Of a stretch of DNA of 64,000 nt, positions 42,570 through 54,319 are shown piece after piece. Below the pieces are notes generated by a model, which did no database searches, had not been told where the DNA came from, and saw only the letters and a list, made by a program, of their open reading frames with translations. The stretch lies in contig OX419759.1 of assembly GCA_948567375.1 (NCBI GenBank), positions 62,276,593-62,340,592 on the forward strand, in the 5' to 3' direction. Origin of the DNA: Lunularia cruciata (taxonomy: Eukaryota > Streptophyta > Marchantiopsida > Lunulariales > Lunulariaceae). The translations under genes were made by a program, and so were the position numbers. Each line of letters starts with the position of its first letter. The first letter of the stretch is position 1.

Positions 42570-45480
42570 GTATGAGGTTTGTAATAGCACCTCTACACTA
42601 TGATATTATTCTGGATTTGTATTGGTTTGATTGTCATACGATTCAATTTGATTGGACCCAACAATAAATTCAAGTACAACACCAAGGTAAGAATTACAAT
42701 AAGATTATCTAGCACTTTTGAGTAAGACACCTAAGAATAATAAGTCCCAAGATTGAATTTTGTTAGTAAAGCAACTATAGAGAAAGCTTTGGAGGAAGAT
42801 AATCCTACTTTAATGATGTGAATCAGATTGTGCATGGAGAATCTGATGAGGGCTAGAAAGCTCATCAAACAATGATTGATCAAATAGTTCAAGAGTTTTT
42901 AGATGTGTTTCTAGATGATCTACCAAAGGGGTTACCTTCCAATCATGGGGTATGCCATTCAGGATTGAGTTATTTCTAGGAAATACTCCAATGAGTAGAT
43001 CAATCTATTGGCTTTCACCAAAGAAGTTGGATGTGCTTTAAAAAACACTAACAGAGTTGTTGGCAAAGGATTTCATACAACATATTACATCTCCTTGGGG
43101 AGCACTGGTACAATTTGTCCCAACAAAGGATGGAAGACTTTGCTTTTGTATTGATTACCATAGCCTCAATAAAGAAACAATGAAGAATGCATATCCCTTG
43201 CCTCAAATTGATGACTTGCTTGATCAATTGATTGGAGGATGATACTTCTCCAAATTGGATCTTTGAAGCAATTCTTGGCAGATTTCTATTGATAAAGAGG
43301 ATGTTCTTTGACTACCTTCCGCACAAGGTATGGGTATTTTGAATGGAGAAATCTACCTTTTGGACTCACAAATGCTTGGGTAATTTTCATGGATCAAATG
43401 CATCGGATGTTGGATAGGAGGAAGATAGAAGAGGATAAAATCAAGGCCATTATTGATTGGCCTACTTCAAAGGATACCACAAAAGTATAGGCATTTAATG
43501 GATTGAGAAGTTTTTACCAATGGTCAATCTACTATTGTGCTCATGTGATTGCACTATTAACTCATCCCTTGGGGAAGACCTCAAGCTTTCAATGGAGCAC
43601 CAAGCATAAAGAAGTATTCTAGAAGCTAAAACACATGGTATCTTCAAGATCTATTCTTCAATTATATGATCCTCAACTACTGTGTGTGGTTGATTTTGAT
43701 GCTTCTAACTTTACCATTGGAGCTATGTTGTAGTAGGAATTTCCAAATATGTTACATCTAATTGCCTTTGTGACTTGCCAACTAAACACCACCAAAAGGA
43801 ATTACTCTACTCAAGATTGAGAACAAATAGTAAGATATAGAGACATTATCTCTTGGGGAAACAAGTGATCATGCAAATTGATCACAAATCCCAATTGCAA
43901 AGATTACATTTAGAGCACATCAAGAGTCAACATCATCAATAGGAGGAGCAATTATAGTTGATTGACATCAAACTTGAGTATAAGCCTAGTAGGTTCCATA
44001 TCATCCTCCATGCTCTATCATAATGACTTGATTTGAAGACTCTTCCTCTTGAGTTTAGGACCGCTTTACAACAAGATCCCTTTTGTCATATAGTACAAGG
44101 TCATCTTGCAACACATGGTAAGGAATATAACCCTTTCTCCTTCAAGGAAGGCTTTCTATTTTGTGAGAATTGGATCTATGTTCCAGCCAAAGGTGATTTA
44201 TGACTTATGCACCACCAAGAAGCCCATGACTCATCAATCATTGGTTACATGGGTGTAGACAAGACCTTGGGTACCCTACAATGCCAATGGTAGTGGACCA
44301 ACATGATATGAGAGGTTTGAGAGTTTGTCCAATCTTGTGAGAGTTGCCAACATAAAAGGCAAATAACCAAAAACCGAGTGGACTCCTTCAACCACTTCCC
44401 ATCCCATCTGCTTGATGGGAACACGTGAGCTTAGATCTCATCACATCCTTGCCCAAGACATATAACAATTATGGTGTTTGTTGATAAACTTAGTAAGCAA
44501 ATCCATTTGGCACCAACCTTTGATATAATGGATGCTCCAACATTGGTCTAAATATATTTAAACAATGCCTTCAAGCATCATAGGATACCTCATGTACTCA
44601 TCTTTGACTATGATTTGTGATTCACCAAAAACTTTAGCAAGCACTCTCTCAACTACTCAACACCAAGCTTGCTTTGTCCATGGTCTATCATCCTCAAATT
44701 GATGGACAAATTGAACATGCAAATTACAGCTTGGAAGATATACTTTGTGCCTTTGTTAATGTTCACCATACCAACTAGGATGAATGCCTTATAGCTGTCT
44801 AGTTTACCTACAATACCTCAAGCATACAAGCATCAAATTTTCTCCCTTCTTCCTTAATTTTGGCCAAGACCAAATTGTTCTAGATTTAACTTTTGCTCCT
44901 CTTCCATCTCATGTCCCTCATACTTCCACTTTCTTGACCACAATATCACAATTCCTACAACAATCCAAATCTCATCTCCTTGTTGGTCACATTCATCAAA
45001 AACAATATGATAACCAACATTACCGTGATCTCGCCTTTCAATTTGATGATAAGGTCATACTTTCTTCTAGTAACCTACCCCTCCCACTTGATACCTAAGT
45101 TTGTAAACTTACTCCTAATTGGATAGATCTATCTAATATCACCCAAATCATTTCTCCTATTGCTTATAAACTTGCCTTGCCTTGACATATGTGAATCCAC
45201 CTTGTCTTTCATATTTCCAAATTGAAACCCTTTGTTTCTAATCCATCTTCCTTTTCCCCTTGTGTCCGACTGCATCTCCTCCCGTCCCTATAAACAATCA
45301 TGAGGAGGATGAAATTGATTGCATCCTTGTACATCACCACATTCAACATGACCACCAACAACATACTGAGTTCAAAGCCCTTTGGAAAGGGTATCCCCTT
45401 CATGATGCCACTTGGGAGCCTCTTTCTCATCTCCACAATGCACACAACCATCTATGAGTTTGAAGCTTCTATGGTGATGA
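42570..45480 (+). pseudogene. C1 protease end, RT, RNase H, integrase and chromodomain, broken
   Basis: Pieces include the protease tail (APLHYDIIL), RT N-terminal part (43057-43242, [20 protein letters not shown]), RT middle (43308-43490), RNase H, integrase (HPQIDGQIEHANYSLED near 44690) and chromodomain (45260-45457, TEFKALWKGYPLHDATWEPL). About 190 bp are missing near 43415, removing the catalytic FLDD block. There are dozens of stops. It holds a single copy of the 60-bp unit that is present three times in C2 and E. Confidence 0.85.
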
Positions 45481-45508
45481 GGCATCACCAACTAGCAATG
45501 AGAGAATA

Positions 45509-45941
45509 TATAACAATATGGAGTTTACAAACAAGTTACTTGAGACTAAAAAAGTAGCAAATAGGCCAAATTAACCAATAATTATAAGAATATTCTAGAA
45601 GCATCTAAGAAGCTACTTGGTATATTCCAAGTATCAGATAATGTATATGCCAAGTGGTGACTTCTAGGAAGAAGTTTGCTGGGAAGCTTTCCAATTAGCT
45701 TAGCTTGCATGTCAAATAGACTATTTCCAAAAAGAAGCTTCTCGAGAAGCTTCCCAATTAGCTTAACTTGCACTCTAAGAAGGCAGTTTTTAGAAAATTT
45801 CTTGAAAAACTTCTCAAGAGCCTTGCATGTTCTCTATAAATACCAAAGCTTAAGTTCATGCTAGACATTCAAAGTTTCTTTCATATAAGTGTCCCAATGT
45901 GATCTTCCATTCTCTTATTTCTCTCATCGGTCTTTTATACA
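45509..45941 (+). repeat. C1 3' LTR
   Basis: 433 bp, from TATAACAATATGG (TGTAACAATAT in other copies) to TCTTTTATACA. It retains TATAAATA (45835-45842) and a GAAGCTTCTCGAGAAGCTTC run (45733-45753). Confidence 0.85.
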
Positions 45942-45995
45942 TCTTCATTATTCACTTGTGAGTGTGGTTCTACACTAGATGAAGTAGCAGTCCCC

Positions 45996-46478
45996 ATGAC
46001 ACAATGTCCTTTTGGAGGAAAAAGGATAGCTACCCATCATGCCATAAGGGATATAGTGTTTGTTATGGCACAAGAGAGTGGACACCTTGCTTGGAGGCAG
46101 CGTTTGTTTGCTCTGCAGATAACATGTGTCAAAGTAAGCTTATACTTGGTCCGAGATGATCAGGTGACAATGGAGGATGTTGTGGTTGCAGACCTTGAAC
46201 ATGATGCAATTTTGGAAGGAGGTGATTATCCATCCCTTGGATGGGCAGCCAGTGGAGCAACAACATGCAAGGTCTCCAAGTGTAGAGGTATGTATAATGA
46301 TATGGTAATGAGGTCATCTCTTTATTTCTATTACCTTGGAGTTATATGGAGCGATGGACACGACGTTCAACACATTTATAAGGAAATATATGAGAGCTTG
46401 TCATATTACAAGTCAAGGGTACCATTCTCACTCTTCTACTTTATAATATACTTGAACAATAGGTGTTCATTGTTCTAA
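45996..46478 (+). pseudogene. Possible nuclease-like remnant of a non-LTR or other mobile element
   Basis: A 160-codon open stretch begins just after the C1 LTR. Its first half has CPFGGKRIATHHAIRDIVF, then MAQESGHLAW, then VSLYLVRDDQV and MEDVVVADLE. The layout (Cys and His, H-x-A-I-R-D, an acidic position before DVVV-x-D) reminds me of the restriction-endonuclease-like region at the C-terminus of some non-LTR retrotransposons. The second half (from about 46270) looks non-coding. The left part was cut off by C1 or its deletion. Recognition is by pattern only. Confidence 0.3.
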
Positions 46479-46656
46479 AAAGAGCATTGGTTGGTGCAAT
46501 CCATAAGAGAATAATCACAATAGGTGATGTTTCTTCCTATACTCTGACAATCTATAGACCTATCATTGTTTTACAAAGAGCATTGGGTGGTGCAATCCAT
46601 AAGAGAATAATCACAAGACGTGATGCTTCTTCCTATGCTCCAACATGCTGTAGACC
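46465..46656 (+). repeat. Tandem duplication, two units of 96 bp
   Basis: AGAGCATTGG, GGTGCAATCCATAAGAGAAT and TTCTTCCTAT recur 96 bp apart (46481 and 46577). The two units differ at about ten positions. Confidence 0.8.
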
Positions 46657-46705
46657 CTATGAATTACATATCTAGGGTATCTTAGGTGCACAAGGCAGAT
46701 TTCTC

Positions 46706-46815
46706 ATATCCCTACTATTGGGGCCTGAATCTATTTTACCACTTATGACTCTCTTGATGGGTCGCCCCATCCTTCCGATGTTCTTTTTAAGCGGTTGTCT
46801 TCTCCCACTTTGTGG
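46706..46815 (+). repeat. Repeat J, first copy
   Basis: It shares the ACTATTGGGGC, ATTTTACC, CTTGATGGG and GCGGT-GTC-TTTTC-like segments in the same order with 55009-55130. It is probably a decayed LTR fragment. Confidence 0.5.
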
Positions 46816-47024
46816 GGAGACTCTCGTTCACGGGCGGTTTATGCTGAGAGACCCCTTACCTATCAGGCTGAATCAGGCTCATATGGTGAAATACGCGTAT
46901 AGAGGATCATATCGTTGAATACCGGTCGAAACAGAGTCATATGGTGAAATTGCTCTTAACGTAAAATTCTTTTAATCAATACAACACATCATGCCACTCG
47001 AAAGAGGACCTCCTTCTGGCCCTC

Positions 47025-47239
47025 ATGGGAACTTCCTCTTTGATATCTCCTTCCGTATTAGGGTTACCTACTATGACTTATTGTGACGTCCTGGACTGGA
47101 AAGTCCGGCTGGACCCATATAGACTTAAGCTCGAGCGCTCCCGTAAGCTTGTCAGCAGGATTGATGTACATTTTGATTCTTGCGAACTTGCGGAAGAAGA
47201 GTATCAATCGTCATTCGCTATATCGATCAAGACCAGAAG
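47025..47239 (+). other. Possible orphan exon
   Basis: An open frame starts at ATG 47025 (MGTSSLISPSVLGLP), continues with DWKVRLDPYRLKLERSRKLV and reaches AAG followed by GTGTGT, a possible splice donor. Codon use is unlike the neighbouring retroelements. No domain and no partner exon are recognised. Confidence 0.2.
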
Positions 47240-49962
47240 GTGTGTGCACAAAATTTCTACGACATCACATGTCAAATGCAATCTGTAGAAATGCAGAGCA
47301 GATAATAAGTTGATTTCTGTGTCAATTGTTTCAGTAATTGCAGTTCAGGGCTCGTACTCGAGCTTTCTGCGTCTATGACAGTGGAGGAAATCTTGGCAGA
47401 TCGTGCAAACCTTACAGGTGGTTGAACCTTTCTCGGTTTTGTTGTTGATTCTAGATGGAGAGTTTAAGTAGCTCCGCGTGAGCTTAATAATCTACAACAG
47501 ATAAATCGTTTAGGTGATGTGGCTCTTGGATGTCTCTTGATTGCAGTTCGGCGCTTGGTACTTCCTCACTGAGTTTTATTCTTGACTGTCAAGGTGAATT
47601 GCTCATTCACAGGTGAAACTAGCAGGCTTCCATGTGTTTCTTCTCTGCGCTATGTATTTATGGCTCTTTTGTTTACAGTCTAGTCCTAAACGCTTGCATA
47701 GTCCTTTCGATCAGAGTTAAGGCACATATGGTTTAGCCCCTTCTATTGGGTTCCTTTGATCTACGCGATGTGTTTGAGATTGTAGAGGGGATTTCTAAAT
47801 TAGTAATCTGTCAAGTGTGTCTGGTTACTTGGATTGAGAACAAATACGAAAGAAAAATTGGGAAAGAAAAGAGGGATGTTTGAGATTCCAGTAGATGACA
47901 TCAAGACCAGAAACCTAGCTACTAATCTGTATCACTGTGATACGTACCTGGGGTGGAAGATCAACATCGAGAAGCATTTGACCCCAGGAAAGATGGAAAA
48001 TGAGGTTCCTGTAGTATGACATCGAAAGGAGATATGTAGAGAGAGTTATGAGTTGATTGGTAATGGGAAGTGGCTAGCGTGTTCTTCTCCTTCTTATAAA
48101 CCTCAGAGAATTGTAGATCGTATTTGCAGAAGTCGAACAACTTGAACCTGTTGCCCTGTACCATGTTTTATTCGGCCAGAGTACAGTAGCCGAAAGAATA
48201 TTTTGTGATTTTCTATGATGCTCATTCGACACGCCTGAATCTGATAATAATGATGCATCGTCAATGTCTGGATAAGATTGGATGCTGCTAAATCTCGTCC
48301 AGTGATGATACCCTGCACTGCGCACAGCATTCGATAGCCTTGCTGGATTAATGTACGAAGCTGCACGAGGAATAGTACATAGACTGTCGCATCAATTTAC
48401 AAATATCCAGATTTGGAGAATGGTTGGCGCGCCAAGGATGTGTTGCGCACTTCAAGTTCTAATTGGAAACCTCTCGCAGGTTCAGCGTCTTCCAAATTTG
48501 CGGTTATGGCAGAGAGTCTGGTCTAGTAATACGCCCACGAAAGCATCTTGTTGCAAGAATAAGTTCGGATTATTCCATGCGAATCCAGAAGTTTCGAATG
48601 TTTGAGCCCTTCCCTCGCGTCACAGCAGAAAGATCTGACAGAAAAGAGCAAATTTGACGTTCGCACCCGCTTAGACAGTAGAGCCGTCCATCAGGATTGC
48701 GTCTCTACCACTTCTTGCTTCACTGTACCGAAGCTCGCTCTGTCTTCAGTATCTTCATATCCATCATCGTCAACTGTGAACGTTCGCAATGTTATCAGGA
48801 TACGACGCAATCACTGCCATAATACTCGGTTACCATGAACTCCGAGCTCAACTCCAGTGATGCTTCTGTAGATTTCTTATCAAATTCAACTCTAACGGCC
48901 TCTAATCGCAGTAGTATATTTTAAACAGCGTGAACAAGTGATAAAAATATATCATTATGCTTATGGAAAACAACCTTGTCTTTCAACAGTTTACGCTTGT
49001 TCAAAGGAGCTGAGGGGAGCACCTTGCCATCCAGTTTGCTCCCCATAAGAGAAACATTTCCTTACTTTGACAGGCGACCTCATTTCATCTATGAAGGATA
49101 TCACATCGAATAATTATCTTAGACACTAAGACTGTGTGTTACTCGACATGTCATTCCTTGATCATGACGCCTCGTAAGTTTGAACCTATCAGAGAAATGG
49201 TCTCTGATAGCATCGTCTTGAAGAAGCAAGTCAGTGTTGGACTGAGTATTGCCGGAAACCCCAATCTGATTGAAATAGAGAAATAGGCGACCTGCTTAAG
49301 ATGCATCCTACGCGGTCGCCTCTTTTCTTTCTTTTCTTCCTAAGATAGAAAGAAGGAGGGGAAGACCCCACATCAAACCATACAAGGATAAAATTAGAAG
49401 GTGGGGGGGGGGGGGTGGTGGTGGTGGGCGGGTACAAGGGAGCTAAGCTCCAATAGTATCCGGTTCAATCGCGGGTTGTGAAAACATATGTCATTTGTGA
49501 CAATTTTCGTTCCATTAGCGCGCTGGCAATTTAGACATACGAAAGTTTGCGTGTCGCGTAGTGTTCTAATTGAGCTCATGATGAATCGCTGTTGCCAATC
49601 AAACTCGATACGAGTTGACTTTTGTCCTTACTGATATTGTACAATACTGCACTTGAATTACTCATTCGAGATGAAAGCAGAACAAATAATATATTGAATT
49701 ACTTGATTCTCTTCTCTCAGGAAATATGTCCACCAGAAACAATTTCAATACTTTTTATTGTTAAATTTAAAGATCAAACTTCAGAGTCTAACAAAAGGAC
49801 TCGCATGTAGTCTTTAATCTGTCGAGACCTAAATAAGATAAAGTAACAAACACAATATTGAGTTGACTACTGATCCTATATTAACCTTAAAGTATAAATA
49901 CAGATTTCAGATAAGTTTTTAGTAGTTTCCACCTTGTCTGAAATCTATTATAAAACAAAGAT

Positions 49963-50106
49963 TATCTTTCGTATGTGTCTCCCACACATGGACATAGACG
50001 AAAGATATGACAAATGGTAAACTATTTGACATGTGAAACACTTTCTTTCATGTTTTATATTATACATTTCATTCATGTTTACCATTTGTCAAATGGTAAA
50101 CATGAA
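49963..50106. repeat. Cluster of two hairpins
   Basis: TATCTTTCGT (49963-49972) pairs with ACGAAAGATA (49998-50007). A perfect 16-bp inverted repeat with a 3-base loop spans 50072-50106 (TTCATGTTTACCATTT and its complement). CAAATGGTAAAC also occurs in direct copy near 50010. It may be a small fold-back element. Confidence 0.6.
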
Positions 50107-51757
50107 ACACTTCTCCAACTGGCACGTGATTAGTTAGTATGAAAGTTCGGTTAGGATGTTCACAACATTCATTTATATATCTACTTAGCCTTTGCCACTC
50201 CCATGTACTAAGACTAGACACTAAGACTGTGTGTTACGCTGATAAATTCGTCCTTATGGACTCGTTATTCAGAGATTCCGTTGCATAACAGTTTTAGTCT
50301 GGGTGCGTCTGTTGATAAGGTTGAGTCGAAAGAAAACAGGTTGAGTCGAGAGAAAACATTCATGATGGATTTGGTCATTAGCGATAAGGAAGTACAAGAT
50401 CTGTTCTTCTATTCTGTTCTAGAAATTCACAGAATCTCAACATTCCATATTGGTTGAGACCCGAAAGTCCACCTTGCAACAACAGCCGCCCGAAGTGATG
50501 GACAAGAACAAAGTGGATACTTCTGTCCGAAAGGCGTTGAAAAGGAGACAATTCTTTCGTTTAAGATGTCGAATTGGCACTTCGCTGCATTATTTGCTTC
50601 CTACAGTACAACAACAATTGTCTAATCCTCATTTAGTGCTTCTCACCGTCTGCACCATTGCTCTGAGTACGCCTGTTGAACTCGTCTTCTGACCCCACTG
50701 TTGATGGCCGTGTTTTGATAATATTGGAAGCGTTGATGACGTCACATTCTGTGCGTGAACAGCAGACAAAATTCCAAAGACGAGGAAAGGAAGGCACCGA
50801 ACCTAGCTTTTGTTTCATATCTCCATGACGTATACTCTGCATCCAGTGCCAGCGGGTTCAATCATGTGCCCCGAAGTCAAGTCTGTGAGAATCGAGAGAT
50901 GACATGCAGGTGACTCGCCACGCCGGTGGGGTAGGGTAGCAGGATTATACTGTCAACCTGCTAGGGCGATGAACACAGCAGTTACTGTTGAATCTGGAAC
51001 AACCAGGTCAATAAATTGAACTTGATGACTGTTTAATCAGAATTAGAAAAGAAGATGTAGATATCTCTGGTGAATCCCGTGGCATGAGTGTAGGTGATAT
51101 TCCCTTCACTTTAGCTAGCGCTCGAACTTTAGCAAACATCCAAACTGGAACTCATTTGTTAATCCAGAGAATACATATTACCCCTCCAACTTGTAAGTTT
51201 CAGTTGATTGCTAACTTGATGAAAGCCATGAAGAAATCGATGCCGTAAGAGCTAAAGTAGTGCAGACCTGTAGGGTGGAGGCTGGCTTTAGATATTTTAA
51301 TATTTCGGGAACTGACGCACCTTTACGATTCGATCAAGCCCGATGAGTGCCACTGGCTTTCCTCGCTCTACCTGCGAGCAATCGGCTACTAAATACTAAA
51401 GCTCAGTCCGAGAACGACAGACGAGGAGGGGGAGTGAACTTCCATATTCTCCCGTGTCAATTTGGTATGCTGAGTAGAGTGCACTGGTACCCTCGTTTCA
51501 TCGTCTTACCCTGTGAACCATGGTCGCTTAGACTTGTGGATATTGTCTCTGGACCCTATCTTAGAGTCTTTTCGGCGGTGTAGTTCTCTTCTTCAGTTCC
51601 TTGCAGCAAGCTCCCCATGTATTGAGTTTCATCCACAGTTTTGAGAGAAGCCTGAAGAAGTCTTCTAGTCTTCAAGATTGGAAGAGGGCAACAAGGAGCC
51701 TTGACACTAGTTCTCTATCCATAGCGATAGAAGTGGGGTGAATGAATATGTGGACGT

Positions 51758-53863
51758 TTGGTCCCATTTGGATTAGGAGATTTGGCTGCTATAATTGCCT
51801 TGAAATTAAATAGTCGTTTCACTGGCAACTGGCTCTCAAATTTCATTGTGAAGTTGGGATTCAGAGGCTGGTATTCAAATAGTCAATCGGCCGACAGGTT
51901 TTGTGGAGCTCGAGCTTTAAATTGTCACTTTAAATTGTCTCGTTATGGATTGAGAGCTGTAGTTCAGCCTTTTAGGGCCGGGTCGAGCGGAGGAGCAGGC
52001 ATACATGTTCAGAAGATCGAGATGGCTGTTGAGCTGATGCAAATTGTATCTGAGACTGGCACATCTGAAAGAGTGCTGCTCGAGTCCATAACGAGGTCCC
52101 GAGGTAATGAGTTGGACGTTGATGCGCGAATTCGGGATTGGGGTAGTGTGGACCGCAATCTCAGAGAATGGCTGAGTTCAGATCCAGTTGCTGGTGAACA
52201 CCCTTCTGACCCTGCTGAATATAATTCTCATGCTCTTCACCATGCAATCAAATATGGAAGAACTGATCTTGTGGTGGACCACTTAAATGGTCAGGGACCA
52301 AGAGCCCAGGTACATCTGCCGACGTTGTCGAAGCTTCGGACTCTGCATTTCGCGGCGGGCAACGGATGCCACCAGATTGTCAGCGCACTTCTCGACTTTT
52401 GTAAGCAGTGCAATCCTGTTGAGGTTTCCGATCTCGTCAACGGACTGGACAGTCACGAGTGCACGCCTGTCAATCAACCGTCTCAGAGTGAGGACTCCAG
52501 GTGCATCCTGGACACTCGCTATTGGACACCTCTCCATCTAGCGGCTCGGAATGGGCACGCCAAAGTTGTTGAAGTGCTTCTGAAATCGGGCGTGCAAATC
52601 GATACGCAGAAGTACTCATCCTTGAAGGAATTGGAGTATGCTAGTCCGCTGCACTTAGCAGTAAAGCGCGATAACTATCTCGGGTGGCATTTTTATGATT
52701 TCAAGGGGCCCCTCGAGAATTCACCAACTGCGAATCACTTGGCTGTGGTAAAACTGCTTCTGGAAAGCGAAGAAGGGGGTAAGTTTTTGAACAGGAAGGA
52801 CAAGGATGGGAACACAGCACTTCATCTAGCAATTGACGAGAAGGACGTGGAAGTCGTCGAGATGCTGGTAGAGCGAAAAACGAGGCTGCTTGCTACTGAG
52901 AGGAATAATTTTGAGAAGACGCCTGCTCATTTGCTGTGGGATCACTCCCGCCGTGAAGGAAAAGATCAGTCGCTCAAATTAATCAAGAAATTGTTGCTGG
53001 ACCTTGCTGATATTAGAGAGGAGCAAGATTTGTTCAACAACGAGATGGGTCGACATTACAACGCAGCAAACAATCTTCTTGTCGTCGGAGCTTTGCTTGC
53101 TAGTCTCACTTTTGCAGGCGTGCTCTCCATGGCCACACTTCCCACGGAACTCCTAACGCCTCATAATACAACGGGGCCAGCCCCAGCTCCACTGATGGCA
53201 CCAGGTGCAACGCCAGCTGCAGATGCACCAACAAGAGGTTCTCTAAACGCTGATATGTTGAGTCGCAGAGCTTATTACGTTCGTGTCATCGACATCTTTC
53301 GCGGCTCGAACAACCTGTCATTCTTTTTTGCCATCGTTACGGTGATGGCATCAATTCGCCTCATTATCTCAACGGGAATGGACATGTACTTGGAGCGAGA
53401 ATTGGCCCGTCTTCGAAGCAGCACGATTCTCCTCTCCACGTCACTAACCTTCTCCACGGCTCTCGTTGTGATAGCCTTCATCTCGAGTGGGCTTGCGCAT
53501 ATACCCGTTGCTGAAAGCGGTTGGTCTTACGTTATTTTGCAGTGGGAACGGGGTCATCCTGAAGCGATTCTGAAGAGCACTATGCTCACAACCAACGGAT
53601 TAGGGTTGTTGCTGATCATTCCTTTCATTCTTTTCCCTCTCCTCAAAGATTATGTATTTTTAGTCAAGGACTACCTTTTCACAAAAAAGGCCAACAGCAC
53701 TGACTCAGTTCTCTCAATCAATCGTTTGACACCACTGTTTAGATTCCTACTTGCGGTGGCATTTTGCCTCGCAGGCGGAGCTATAATTTTCGTCCTCACT
53801 TCTGGGGTCGGGCTTCTGGACGATTACATCAAACTTCCTCCGCTATCTTCGGAACGTGACTGA
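51758..53863 (+). CDS. Ankyrin-repeat membrane protein with PGG-like C-terminal region (up to 701 residues)
   Basis: This is the only clear host gene. The N-terminal 90 residues are unconserved. Ankyrin repeats run from about residue 157 to 390: HALHHAIKYGRTDLVVDHL, LHFAAGNG, TPLHLAARNGHAKVVEVLL, SPLHLAVKRDN and NTALHLAIDEKDVEVVEML. A membrane region follows, with NNLLVVGALLASLTFAGVL (about 441-461, the position of the PGG domain of plant ankyrin membrane proteins). Hydrophobic segments follow at about 519-540, 555-577, 613-633 and 659-688. A Pro/Ala-rich loop (about 468-492) lies after the first. Plant relatives (ACD6 and similar) sit in membranes and act in defence or stress signalling; that role is inferred. 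The start is uncertain: ATG 52022 (MAVELMQIV) is an alternative, and a TTCAG at 52010 could be a splice acceptor. Confidence 0.85.
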   Translation: MVPFGLGDLAAIIALKLNSRFTGNWLSNFIVKLGFRGWYSNSQSADRFCGARALNCHFKLSRYGLRAVVQPFRAGSSGGAGIHVQKIEMAVELMQIVSETGTSERVLLESITRSRGNELDVDARIRDWGSVDRNLREWLSSDPVAGEHPSDPAEYNSHALHHAIKYGRTDLVVDHLNGQGPRAQVHLPTLSKLRTLHFAAGNGCHQIVSALLDFCKQCNPVEVSDLVNGLDSHECTPVNQPSQSEDSRCILDTRYWTPLHLAARNGHAKVVEVLLKSGVQIDTQKYSSLKELEYASPLHLAVKRDNYLGWHFYDFKGPLENSPTANHLAVVKLLLESEEGGKFLNRKDKDGNTALHLAIDEKDVEVVEMLVERKTRLLATERNNFEKTPAHLLWDHSRREGKDQSLKLIKKLLLDLADIREEQDLFNNEMGRHYNAANNLLVVGALLASLTFAGVLSMATLPTELLTPHNTTGPAPAPLMAPGATPAADAPTRGSLNADMLSRRAYYVRVIDIFRGSNNLSFFFAIVTVMASIRLIISTGMDMYLERELARLRSSTILLSTSLTFSTALVVIAFISSGLAHIPVAESGWSYVILQWERGHPEAILKSTMLTTNGLGLLLIIPFILFPLLKDYVFLVKDYLFTKKANSTDSVLSINRLTPLFRFLLAVAFCLAGGAIIFVLTSGVGLLDDYIKLPPLSSERD

Positions 53864-54319
53864 GTCTTCCCCACTGCATCCAGGATGTGAACCTGGAGCA
53901 ATGTAGAATCAGGGTACAGGGCACTTTTAGCAGTAAATTACGCTGGGATTTGTCAACCGTGTGTACGTCTGCTAGGTTTGAAATTATGCTCATAATTAGG
54001 TTCCAAAAATCGCTCCAATCTAAAGCCAGCTGCCACCTGGGTCCACGAAGATCTATGTGCAGAATCGTCCTAACGGATTCGGCTTATATCGTCGGCCTTG
54101 TTGTTCGCTAAATTGTACATATATTGTAACCTTACTTCACTGACAAGAAGTTCTCACTGCAACTGAGCATTATCTGTGGTTCTCAGCGACGCAAGTCTGG
54201 ATGGTGATCAGATTTTGAATCGTATCAAGGGAAGTATTGGTTACAGAAGGCATCTTGACTCTTAAGAATTGTTTAAGAACCTCATACTGACTACCGATGA
54301 TTGCTAGTAAGCTTGACAC

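Larger units (their letters stand above)
29790..45941 (+). mobile_element. C1: old chromovirus copy, split by C2 and, within C2, by B2
   Basis: C1 sequence occupies 29790-30343 and 42570-45941. Its left end (LTR and gag) is missing. The protease region is split exactly at the GTATG duplicated around C2. It matches E (61620-63690) and C2 but is much more decayed. It is the oldest layer of the nest. Confidence 0.85.
46925..51757. other. Gene-poor intergenic stretch, no confident gene
   Basis: The base composition differs from the retroelements, with more CpG and few long ORFs. Short open pieces at 47834-48019 (ending KINIEKHLTPGKMENEVPVV) and 51347-51583 match nothing I know. A poly-G run followed by GGT repeats is at 49401-49430. 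GACACTAAGACTGTGTGTTAC occurs at about 49121 and again at 50217. ACGCGGTCGCC at 49310 recurs at about 55103. Confidence 0.5.

Noticed and set aside
46925-51757. A multi-exon gene upstream of the ankyrin gene
   Set aside because: Possible exon edges exist (47239, 47416), but no continuous protein or known domain could be assembled by eye. Only one weak exon candidate was listed.
52283-52541. Frames on both strands within the ankyrin gene
   Set aside because: They overlap conserved ankyrin repeats in the main frame and show no domain.
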